Assembly (NCBI RefSeq): GCF_003416895.1
Contig: NZ_QVIO01000004.1
Span: forward strand, 434,001-498,000
DNA: 64,000 nt
Source: Duganella sp. BJB476
Lineage (GTDB): Bacteria; Pseudomonadota; Gammaproteobacteria; Burkholderiales; Burkholderiaceae_D
Reading direction: 5' to 3'
Shown: positions 18,582 through 26,292 of the stretch, one piece after another
How the letters are laid out: each line of letters starts with the position of its first letter
Numbering within the stretch: the stretch's first letter is position 1
Made by a program: the position numbers and the translations under genes
The notes under the pieces: generated by a model
Database searches by the model: none
The model's input: the letters and a program-made list of their open reading frames with translations, nothing else
Told to the model about the DNA's origin: nothing

Positions 18582-20627
18582 ATGGCATCAACCCTGCAAA
18601 GCTGGATCGGAGGCCGCTGGATCGGCGCCGAAGCATCGGCGCCGCTGCACAGCGCCTTGAACAACGCGCTGATCTACCACACCCACGCCGAGAAGATCGA
18701 CTTCGACGAAGCCGTCACCTACGCCCGCAAGACCGGCGTGCCGGCGCTGATGAAGATGGACTTCCAGCAGCGCGCCGCGCGCCTGAAGGCGCTGGCGCTA
18801 TACCTGGCCAGCCGCAAGGAAGAGCTGTACGCGATCTCGCACCTGACCGGAGCCACCCGCGCCGACAGCTGGGTCGACATCGAAGGTGGCACCGGCACGC
18901 TGTTTGCCTACGCCAGCATGGGCAGCCGCGAGCTGCCATCGTCGAACGTGCTGCACGAAGGCCCGGCCATGGCGCTGGGTAAGAACGGCGGCTTCTCCGG
19001 CACCCACATCCTGGTGCCGCGCGGCGGCCTGGCGGTGCACATCAACGCCTTCAACTTTCCGATCTGGGGCCTGCTGGAGAAGTTCGCGCCCAGCTTCCTG
19101 GCCGCCATGCCGTGCATCGGCAAGCCTGCCTCCGCCACCAGCTACCTGACCGAGGCGCTGGTACGCATGATGAACGATTCCGGCCTGCTGCCGGAAGGCG
19201 CGCTGCAACTGGTCATCGGCAGCACCGGCGACCTGCTGGACCGTTTGGGCGGCGCCGACGTCGTCACCTTCACTGGCTCGGCCGATACCGCCGCCAAGCT
19301 GCGCACCAACCGCAACCTGATCGCCAACTCGGTGCCATTCACCGCCGAAGCGGATTCGCTCAACTGCGCCATCCTGGCGCCGGACGTCACGCCGGACGAC
19401 GTCGAGTTCGACCTGTTCGTCAAGGAAGTGGCGCGCGAGATGACCGGCAAGGCTGGCCAGAAATGTACCGCCATCCGCCGCATCATCGTGCCGGAAAATA
19501 TGGTGGACGCCGTCGGCACGCGCCTGCGCGAGCGCCTGGCCAAGGTCAGCATCGGCGATCCTTCGGTGGAAGGCGTGCGCATGGGGGCACTGGCCTCCAA
19601 GGACCAGCAGCGCGACGTCGCCGAGCGCGTCGAGCTGCTCGCGCGCGGCAACGAGGTGCTGTTCAGTGAACGCGACGGCTTCAAGCTGGTTGGCGACGGC
19701 GTCGCCAACGGCTCCTTCTTCTCGCCGACACTGCTGCTGTGCCGCGACGGCATGCGCAACGACGCCGTGCACGACATCGAAGCCTTCGGCCCGGTTAGCA
19801 CCATCATCAGCTACAACGGCATCGACGAAGCGCTGGCGCTGGCCGCGCGCGGCAAAGGCTCGCTGGTCTCCACGCTGGTGACCAAGGACCCGGCCACCGC
19901 CGCCTACGCCGTGCCGATGGCCGCCGCCTCGCATGGCCGCGTGCTGATACTGGAGCGTGAAGCGTCGGTCGACTCGACCGGCCACGGTTCACCGCTGCCA
20001 CAGCTGAAGCACGGCGGCCCTGGCCGCGCCGGCGGTGGTGAAGAGCTGGGTGGCATCCGCGCCGTGCGCCACTTCCTGCAACGCGCCGCAGTGCAAGGCT
20101 CGCCGACCATGCTGGCCGCCGTTACGGGCGAATACGTGCGCGGCGCCAAAGTGCAGGAGAGCGAAGTCCATCCGTTCCGCCGCTACTTTGAAGACCTGAA
20201 GATGGGCGACTCGCTGCTGACGCACCGCCGCACCGTGACCGAAGCGGACATCGTCAACTTCGGCGGCGTCTCCGGCGACTACTTCTACATGCACTTCGAC
20301 GACATCGCCGCCAAGGACACGCAGTTCGGCAAGCGCATCGCGCACGGCTACTTCGTGCTGTCGGCCGCTGCCGGCTTGTTCGTCTCGCCGGCGCCTGGTC
20401 CGGTGCTGGCCAACTACGGCCTGGACAACCTGCGCTTCATCACGCCGGTGGCGATCGGCGACACCATCCGCGCGCGCCTGACCTGCAAGCGCAAAGTGGA
20501 CCGCAACCGCACCGATGACAAAGGCGTGGGCCAGGGCGTGGTAGCGTGGGATGTGCAGGTGACCAACCAGAACGACGAACTGGTGGCCAGCTACGACATC
20601 CTGACGCTGGTGATGAAGCGCGCTTGA
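18582..20627 (+). CDS. paaZ: Bifunctional oxepin-CoA hydrolase / 3-oxo-5,6-dehydrosuberyl-CoA semialdehyde dehydrogenase PaaZ
   Basis: 681 residues in two domains. Residues 1 to about 520 form an aldehyde dehydrogenase with Glu256 (FTAEADS) and the nucleophile Cys295 (AGQKCTAIRR). The C-terminal part from about 540 is a MaoC-like (R)-specific hydratase, with NFGGVSGDYFYMHFDD and GKRIAHGYFVLS. It opens the oxepin-CoA ring and oxidises the resulting aldehyde before the reactive product can cyclise. It closes the paa operon; the next gene (MarR) converges on it with 16 bases between. Confidence 0.96.
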   Translation: MASTLQSWIGGRWIGAEASAPLHSALNNALIYHTHAEKIDFDEAVTYARKTGVPALMKMDFQQRAARLKALALYLASRKEELYAISHLTGATRADSWVDIEGGTGTLFAYASMGSRELPSSNVLHEGPAMALGKNGGFSGTHILVPRGGLAVHINAFNFPIWGLLEKFAPSFLAAMPCIGKPASATSYLTEALVRMMNDSGLLPEGALQLVIGSTGDLLDRLGGADVVTFTGSADTAAKLRTNRNLIANSVPFTAEADSLNCAILAPDVTPDDVEFDLFVKEVAREMTGKAGQKCTAIRRIIVPENMVDAVGTRLRERLAKVSIGDPSVEGVRMGALASKDQQRDVAERVELLARGNEVLFSERDGFKLVGDGVANGSFFSPTLLLCRDGMRNDAVHDIEAFGPVSTIISYNGIDEALALAARGKGSLVSTLVTKDPATAAYAVPMAAASHGRVLILEREASVDSTGHGSPLPQLKHGGPGRAGGGEELGGIRAVRHFLQRAAVQGSPTMLAAVTGEYVRGAKVQESEVHPFRRYFEDLKMGDSLLTHRRTVTEADIVNFGGVSGDYFYMHFDDIAAKDTQFGKRIAHGYFVLSAAAGLFVSPAPGPVLANYGLDNLRFITPVAIGDTIRARLTCKRKVDRNRTDDKGVGQGVVAWDVQVTNQNDELVASYDILTLVMKRA

Positions 20628-20643
20628 ACGCTGCCGCCGGCGG

Positions 20644-21156
20644 TTATTGGTCCGCCGGCTCCAGTGCCGCCAGCAGTTTGATCAGCCCACTGTCCAGCAG
20701 CGCCAGTTCCGCTGGGCCCAGGGGCGACAGTATCTTGTGTTCGTTGTCGACGTGCGCGGCCACGGCGCGCTCGATCAGTTCCAGCCCGGCCGGTGTCAGC
20801 CGCACCAGCAGGCTGCGGGCGTCGCCGGGGTTGGGTACCCGCTCGACCAGCGCGCTCGCCTCCAGCCGCTGCAGCCGGTGCGTCATCGTGCCGGAGGTGA
20901 TCATCATCGCCGAGAACAGCGCGGTCGGCGCCAGACAGTAGGGCGCGCCGGAGCGCCTGAGCGTCGCCAGCACATCGAATTCCCACGCACCCATTCCAAA
21001 TTCGGCAAAGGTCGCGTCCAGCCTGCGTTGCAGCAGCGCGGCACAGCGCTTCAGCCGTCCTATCGTCGCCATCGGCGCCACGTCCAGGTCGGGACGCTCC
21101 CGGCGCCATTGCGCCACGATGGCGTCCACGGCATCCATCGCTCTTTCATTCGACAT
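20644..21156 (-). CDS. MarR-family transcriptional regulator
   Basis: 170 residues from the ATG at 21156, with GGAGTG upstream; an in-frame start four codons earlier lacks a better site. The winged helix is plain: WEFDVLATLRRSGAPYCLAPTALFSAMMITSGTMTHRLQRLEASALVERVPNPGDARSLLVRLT, followed by the dimerisation helix. It is divergent from an EamA-type exporter and nitroreductase and has two palindromic sites in the 78-base gap, so it most likely represses both itself and these genes. The ligand is unknown. Confidence 0.93.
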   Translation of the reverse strand: MSNERAMDAVDAIVAQWRRERPDLDVAPMATIGRLKRCAALLQRRLDATFAEFGMGAWEFDVLATLRRSGAPYCLAPTALFSAMMITSGTMTHRLQRLEASALVERVPNPGDARSLLVRLTPAGLELIERAVAAHVDNEHKILSPLGPAELALLDSGLIKLLAALEPADQ

Positions 21157-21171
21157 CGCACACTCCAATTT

Positions 21172-21187
21172 ATCTTGACATCAAGAT
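21172..21187. promoter_or_regulatory. Predicted MarR operator 1
   Basis: ATCTTGA (21172-21178) and TCAAGAT (21181-21187) form a perfect 7-base inverted repeat around a 2-base centre. It lies just upstream of the marR start. A 16-base palindrome in a marR-exporter gap is the usual form of a MarR dimer site. Confidence 0.7.
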
Positions 21188-21211
21188 TGTTTTTGATCAG
21201 ACTTTCATTTT

Positions 21212-21227
21212 ATCTTGAAGTCGAGAC
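21212..21227. promoter_or_regulatory. Predicted MarR operator 2
   Basis: ATCTTGA (21212-21218) with TCGAGAC (21221-21227) is a degenerate copy of operator 1, with the same 2-base centre. It ends 7 bases before the exporter ATG at 21235, where bound protein would block translation-start-proximal transcription. The two sites are centred 40 bases apart. Confidence 0.6.
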
Positions 21228-21234
21228 AAATGCC

Positions 21235-22107
21235 ATGAGTGAGAAAAGCACGACATCGTCCCTGATCACCACACTGACCACCGCGCTGGCGCCGGCCATC
21301 TGGGGATCGACCTATATCGTCACCACCCAGCTGCTGCCGCCGGACCGGCCCTTCATCGCGGCGCTGCTGCGTACCCTGCCGGCCGGCGTGCTGCTGCTGA
21401 TTTTTGTGGGGCGCCTGCCGCCGCGCGCAGAATGGGGCCGGCTGGTGGTCCTGTCGGCGTTGAATATCGGCTTTTTCCAGGCGCTGTTGTTCATCGCGGC
21501 CTACCGCCTGCCGGGTGGCTTGGCGGCGGTGGTCGGCGCGATCCAGCCGCTGCTGGTCATGGGCCTGGCCTGGCTGCTGGAGCGGCGCCCGCCAGCGCGG
21601 CTGGCCGTGGGCGCCGGTGTGCTGGGCGTGCTGGGGATGGCGGTGCTGCTGCTCTCGCCCGGCGCGGCCTGGGATGCGGCCGGCATCGCGGCGGCGCTGG
21701 CCGGTGCTGCCTGCATGGCGGCCGGCACCTATCTGACGCGCCGCTGGCGCAGCGAACTGCCGGTGCTGGCCCTGACCGGCTGGCAGCTGCTGCTTGGTGG
21801 CCTGATGCTCGCGCCGCTGGCCGTGCTGGTCGATCCGCCGCTGCCGGCGCTCGGCGCGGTGCAGGTGCTGGGCTATGCCTACCTGTCATTGGCCGGTGCG
21901 CTGCTGGCGTATGCGTTGTGGTTCCGCGGGATCGCCCGGTTGTCGCCGGAGGCGGTGTCCTCGTTGGGCCTGTTGAGCCCTTTGGTCGCGGTGGTGCTGG
22001 GCTGGGCTCTGCTGGGGCAGGCGCTGAGCGCCCTGTCGCTGGCCGGCCTGGCCACGGTGCTGGCCAGCATCCTGACGGTACAGCGGGCCTCCGCGCAGCG
22101 CCGCTGA
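21235..22107 (+). CDS. EamA-family (DMT superfamily) transporter
   Basis: 290 residues, beginning MSEKSTTSS. About ten hydrophobic helices are visible, arranged as two EamA repeats: APAIWGSTYIVTTQLLPPDRP at the N-terminus is the classic first-helix motif, and the second repeat starts near residue 150. These inner-membrane proteins export metabolites or drugs. The substrate is not evident. It is divergent from the MarR gene and 34 bases upstream of a nitroreductase, which suggests a small detoxification unit. Confidence 0.9.
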   Translation: MSEKSTTSSLITTLTTALAPAIWGSTYIVTTQLLPPDRPFIAALLRTLPAGVLLLIFVGRLPPRAEWGRLVVLSALNIGFFQALLFIAAYRLPGGLAAVVGAIQPLLVMGLAWLLERRPPARLAVGAGVLGVLGMAVLLLSPGAAWDAAGIAAALAGAACMAAGTYLTRRWRSELPVLALTGWQLLLGGLMLAPLAVLVDPPLPALGAVQVLGYAYLSLAGALLAYALWFRGIARLSPEAVSSLGLLSPLVAVVLGWALLGQALSALSLAGLATVLASILTVQRASAQRR

Positions 22108-22141
22108 TGCGCACTCTTCAACCAACCATAGAGGGAATCAA

Positions 22142-22753
22142 ATGAACGTCAAACACCTGATCGAATCGCGCATCTCCGCCAACCGCTTCGACACCGGCCG
22201 TGCGCTGAGCGACGCCGACATCTCCGAGCTGGCACGCCTGGCGACGCTGGCGCCGTCGGCCTACAATTTCCAGAACTGGAAATTCATTGCGGTGCGCACG
22301 CCGCAGGCGAAGGAGCGCCTGAAGGCGGTCGCTTACGGCCAGCAGAAGGTGACCGATGCGCCAGTCACCTTCATCATCGTCGGCACCCTGGCCGCGCACG
22401 AAGGCCTGCCGCAGGCACTGAAGCCGTCGGTCGACGCCGGGATCATGCCGCAGACGGTCGCGGATGTATGGAGTGCCATGGCATGGGATACGCATCCTGG
22501 CAATCCCCAGTTGCAGCGGGACGAGGCGCTGCGTTCCGCTTCGCTGGCGGCGATGACGATGATGCTGGCCGCCGAGGGCATGGGCCTGGCCAGCAGCGCC
22601 ATGAGTGGATTCGATGCCGCCGGAGTGAAGCGCGAATTCAAGCTGGGCGAGGCCGACGTGCCGGTCATGCTGCTGTCGATCGGCTACGCCGCTGCCGGCA
22701 ACTGGCCGCAGAAAGTGCGCAAGCCGCTGCAGGAGGTGATGGAGTTCGCCTGA
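22142..22753 (+). CDS. Nitroreductase-family oxidoreductase
   Basis: 203 residues. The FMN-binding pattern is clear: SRISANRFDTGRALSDADISELARLATLAPSAYNFQNWKFI near the start, then a run of helices, and GEADVPVMLLSIGYAAAGNWPQKVRKPLQEV at the end. Family members reduce nitroaromatics, quinones or enones with NAD(P)H. It follows the EamA gene in the same direction with AGGGAATCAA before the ATG, and is probably under the same MarR control. Confidence 0.9.
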   Translation: MNVKHLIESRISANRFDTGRALSDADISELARLATLAPSAYNFQNWKFIAVRTPQAKERLKAVAYGQQKVTDAPVTFIIVGTLAAHEGLPQALKPSVDAGIMPQTVADVWSAMAWDTHPGNPQLQRDEALRSASLAAMTMMLAAEGMGLASSAMSGFDAAGVKREFKLGEADVPVMLLSIGYAAAGNWPQKVRKPLQEVMEFA

Positions 22754-22846
22754 CGCACCGCTAAGATAACAATGGCGCCGGGGACTGGATTTTCCTGGCG
22801 CGGCGGCGCAAAATGCTGGCTACTTGGTAACGACAGGACAGCAAAC

Positions 22847-23275
22847 ATGGCGCAGACTTTTCACAAGCAGTCGATCGGCTTCAATCCCTTATTGAGCACG
22901 CGCGACCGGATAGTGTGGGGTTGTTTGGTCGCCGGGTTCCTGGCCGTTGCGGGGCTGGCCAATTACTGGATACCGGGTGCGGCCTTGCGTGGAGCGCTGA
23001 TCGGCGCGTGCATCGGGCAATTGCCCGCGCTGCTGATGTGCCTTCCGGTGCGCGGCACCGTGGACGCGGCGGGAGAGACGGCCTTCATCGGCCGCGTGCA
23101 GCAGTTCGGTTTTGTTCCGGCTGGCGAGACCGATGAGGGACGCATCTTCAACTACAAAAGCCCACGCTGGATGCGCTGGGATTCCAACCGTGTCGTGATC
23201 CGTCCCGCCGATGGAACGCTGCATGTCACCGCGCCGCTGTACTTCTACAACCGGCTCAAGCGCATGCAGGCATAA
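22847..23275 (+). CDS. Small membrane protein of unknown function
   Basis: 142 residues from the ATG at 22847. Two hydrophobic helices are visible (about residues 24-46 and 53-70), followed by a soluble C-terminal part with GRVQQFGFVPAGETDEGRIFNYKSPRWMRWDSNRVVIRP. The latter resembles the single beta-domain of short DUF-type inner-membrane proteins, but I do not recognise the family. The stop is 3 bases from the convergent M24 peptidase stop. Confidence 0.7.
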   Translation: MAQTFHKQSIGFNPLLSTRDRIVWGCLVAGFLAVAGLANYWIPGAALRGALIGACIGQLPALLMCLPVRGTVDAAGETAFIGRVQQFGFVPAGETDEGRIFNYKSPRWMRWDSNRVVIRPADGTLHVTAPLYFYNRLKRMQA

Positions 23276-23278
23276 CGC

Positions 23279-24508
23279 TTACTTGCGCAGGCCGAACGGA
23301 TCGTCGATGCTGTGCGCCGGTTCGGTGAACCATTTCGGACCGTTCTCCGTCATGTAGAAGTGGTCCTCGTGGCGCACGCCGAATTCGCCGGGAATGCAGA
23401 TCATCGGCTCGTTCGAGAAGCACATGCCCACGTCCAGCGGCGTCTTGTCGCCGCCGACCAGATAGGGCCACTCGTGGATATCGAGGCCGATGCCGTGGCC
23501 GGTGCGGTGCGGCAGGCCAGGCAGCTTGTAGCCGGGACCGAAACCATCGGCCTCCAGCGAACGGCGCGCGGCCATGTCCACCTGCTCGCACGGCACACCC
23601 AACTGCGCCGCATTGAAGGCCGCCACCTGCGCCGCCTTCTCGCTGTTCCACACCGAACGCTGACGCTCGCTGATTTCACCGTACACATAGGTGCGCGTGA
23701 TGTCGGAAATGTAGTTGTGCAGTTTGCAGCCTGTATCGATCAGCACAGTGTCGCCCGGTTGCAACGTTTGCACATAGCTCACACCATGCGGGTAGGCGGT
23801 CGCCTCGCCGAACAGCACAATCACGAAGTAGGAACCGGAGGCGCCGACCTTGCGGTGCGCGCGGTTGATGAACTCCTCCACTTCGACCGTGGTGATCCCC
23901 TCGCGCAGCATGCTGGCGGTGGCCACGTGCACGGCCAGCGTCATGTCCTTGGCGCGCTGCATCAGCGCGATCTCGTTGGCGGACTTGCGGGTGCGGCAGT
24001 GCGCCGTGACCTTGCTGGCGTTTTCCAATGCGTAGCCGTCGGCCAGCGGACGGATGCCATCGTAGATGAAGAAAGCCGCGCTCTCGCAGATGCCGACGCG
24101 CGGCGCGACGCCGCCCGCAGCCGCCGGCGCGATGCCCATGCGCTTGAGCGTATCGATGAACAGCTGGTACGGGCTCTCATGCTCATGCCAGGTATTGACG
24201 TTGCCCTCGACCTTCATGAAGTCCTTCAGCGTGCTCTCTTCGAAAGCGGGCGCGATGTACTCCACTGCACCGCTGGCCGGCAGGATGGCGCCGACCATGC
24301 GCTCGCTGGCGTGCCACTTGGTGCCGGTGAAGTAGGTCATGTTGGAGCCGGCGTTGACGTAGATCGCCGCGATGCCCTGGTCGCGCATGTAAGCCTGTGC
24401 GCGCGCCAGGCGCTGGAGGTGTTCGTCCTTGCCGATGGGGACCGCGCCTGCGGTCATGTCGGACAGCGAGGCCAAGGCCTCTTCTATGGTTTTTCCGCCA
24501 ATAGTCAT
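23279..24508 (-). CDS. M24-family metallopeptidase (Xaa-Pro aminopeptidase-like)
   Basis: 409 residues from the ATG at 24508. The N-terminal creatinase-like domain (IAAIYVNAGSNMTYFTGTKWHASERM) is followed by the pita-bread catalytic domain. Metal ligands are seen in VLIDTGCKLHNYISDITRTYV (two Asp), GLPHRTGHGIGLDIHEWPYL (His), and the late MCFSNEPMICIPGEFGVRHEDHF (two Glu). The family removes N-terminal residues before proline or acts on related small substrates. No signal peptide, so it is cytoplasmic. It is divergent from the PHP lipoprotein gene. Confidence 0.92.
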   Translation of the reverse strand: MTIGGKTIEEALASLSDMTAGAVPIGKDEHLQRLARAQAYMRDQGIAAIYVNAGSNMTYFTGTKWHASERMVGAILPASGAVEYIAPAFEESTLKDFMKVEGNVNTWHEHESPYQLFIDTLKRMGIAPAAAGGVAPRVGICESAAFFIYDGIRPLADGYALENASKVTAHCRTRKSANEIALMQRAKDMTLAVHVATASMLREGITTVEVEEFINRAHRKVGASGSYFVIVLFGEATAYPHGVSYVQTLQPGDTVLIDTGCKLHNYISDITRTYVYGEISERQRSVWNSEKAAQVAAFNAAQLGVPCEQVDMAARRSLEADGFGPGYKLPGLPHRTGHGIGLDIHEWPYLVGGDKTPLDVGMCFSNEPMICIPGEFGVRHEDHFYMTENGPKWFTEPAHSIDDPFGLRK

Positions 24509-24663
24509 TTTTATAATCCCTGAATTGATTTGCGTGACCGCGCGGATCTTTGTCTGCGCCAGCCGACGATCATAACAGTTTTGATCCCGCCGCCAAGTCA
24601 CAGACAGGTAATACGCCAATGCTAGTGTGCCGAATTCCGCATCCACTTCAGGACTCACTTATC

Positions 24664-26292
24664 ATGTCGCTTGCCTCCCATTTTCGCCCACGCCAATTGC
24701 TGATCCCGACCGCCATTGCCATCCTGCTGACCGCCGTTGCCTGCGGCGGCGACCAACCCGCAGCCGTTGTCGTGCCGCCGATTCCGAGCGGCCGCTGGAT
24801 CGCCGGTGACCTGCACACCCATACCACGCAGTCGCCCGACACAGATGTGAGCCAGACGCTGGACAAGGTGCTGGGCAAGGCCTTCACCACCTATGGCCTG
24901 GACTGGATGGCGATCAGCAACCACCTGCGCCTGTCGTCGCGCGACGAGAAGGGCGCAACGCTGCCGGCGGCGATTCCGCTGTCGACCGGCGTGGAACGCT
25001 ACGAGATCCCGCGCGTGCAGGCCTTGCAGGCGGCCGGCACCTACGCCGACAAGTTGATCTTCTCCGGCTTCGAGTGGGACATGCCGACCCACGACCACAT
25101 CGGCATCGGCCTGTTCGAGGGCAGCGACAAGCTGGCCTCCAGCACCAAGGGCATGAAGGAATTCGAGTACCTGTTCACCACCCGCGATGCTGCATTGTTC
25201 GATGCGGCCGATGTCGCCGCGTGGAAGGTCAAGTACGGAACCACCCGCTACAACGCCACCGCCGACGACGCGCTGAAGGCCATCAGCTGGCTGAAGGACA
25301 ACTACCCGGACACCAGCTACGCCGTGGTCAATCACCCATCGCGCAACAAGGGCAGCTACACCATCGACGACTTCCGCCGCTTCAACGACATCGCGCCGAA
25401 CATCGTGTTCGGCATCGAAGGCATGGTCGGCAACCAGATGGAGCCGGACCGCGGCGGCTACACGGCCGCCTACACGCCGGAGAACGCACCGCTGCGCGCC
25501 TACGGCGGCGTGGACTACATCGTCGCCAAGGTCGGCGGAACGTGGGATGCGCTGCTCGGTGAAGGCCGCCGCATCTGGAACCTGACAGATTCGGACACCC
25601 ACTTCAAAATCGTCGGCGGCAATAGCAGCGGCTACTTCCCCGGCGAGTATGCGAAGAACTACGTCTTTAACAGCGGCCAGGGAACGCCGGTTGCGAAGGA
25701 CCTGCTGCAAGGTCTGCGCTCGGGAAAAATGTTCTCGGTCTACGGGGACTTGATCAATGCGCTGGATTTCAACCTGGCCAGCAAGGATGACCGCAAGGAG
25801 ATGGGTGGGGAGCTGAAGGTGGTCAGCGGTGACAAGGTGACGATCACGATCCGCTTCAAGTCGCCGGCCAAGAACAACTACGAGAAGCCGGTCGACAGCG
25901 GCACGGCCGCCAACGTCAAGCCGATGGTCGATCACGTTGACCTGATCGTCGGCGACGTGGGCGTCAAGGCCACGCCGGGCAGCGCGGCCTACGGCGTGGC
26001 CACCAACGCCAGCACCCGCGTGGTGAAGCGCTTCACCAGCGCGGACTGGAAGGTCGATGCGGACGGTTACTTCAGCATCAGCTACGAGACCACCGCCAGC
26101 AAGAACCAGTACTACCGTCTGCGCGGCACCAACCTTGGCGCCGACGTCGCCGGCCTGACCCAGGACGGCGAACCGCTGGCGGACCAGCGTACCGGCACCA
26201 CCGACAACACGGCGCGCTTCAACGACATCAACGACCGTAACTACCGCAGCCTGTGGTTCTATTCGAACCCGGTGTTCGTCAGCCTGCGTTGA
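24664..26292 (+). CDS. Exported PHP-domain phosphoesterase-like protein
   Basis: 542 residues from the ATG at 24664. A signal segment with a hydrophobic core (LLIPTAIAILLTAVACGG) offers Cys27 as a possible lipidation site, though the residue at -3 is Ala rather than Leu. The first PHP metal motif GDLHTHT is at residues 49-54. LIFSGFEWDMPTHDHIG, TSYAVVNHPSRNKGSY and LTDSDTHFKIVGG supply further His/Asp residues. PHP proteins are metal-dependent phosphoesterases; a periplasmic location suggests scavenging. The stop abuts the stop of the convergent M4 protease gene with no base between. Confidence 0.8.
   Translation: MSLASHFRPRQLLIPTAIAILLTAVACGGDQPAAVVVPPIPSGRWIAGDLHTHTTQSPDTDVSQTLDKVLGKAFTTYGLDWMAISNHLRLSSRDEKGATLPAAIPLSTGVERYEIPRVQALQAAGTYADKLIFSGFEWDMPTHDHIGIGLFEGSDKLASSTKGMKEFEYLFTTRDAALFDAADVAAWKVKYGTTRYNATADDALKAISWLKDNYPDTSYAVVNHPSRNKGSYTIDDFRRFNDIAPNIVFGIEGMVGNQMEPDRGGYTAAYTPENAPLRAYGGVDYIVAKVGGTWDALLGEGRRIWNLTDSDTHFKIVGGNSSGYFPGEYAKNYVFNSGQGTPVAKDLLQGLRSGKMFSVYGDLINALDFNLASKDDRKEMGGELKVVSGDKVTITIRFKSPAKNNYEKPVDSGTAANVKPMVDHVDLIVGDVGVKATPGSAAYGVATNASTRVVKRFTSADWKVDADGYFSISYETTASKNQYYRLRGTNLGADVAGLTQDGEPLADQRTGTTDNTARFNDINDRNYRSLWFYSNPVFVSLR

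Noticed and set aside
20628-20643. Short CCGCCGGCGG palindrome as a paaZ terminator
   Set aside because: Only 10 bases, no U-run, and partly overlaps the marR end; too weak to call.
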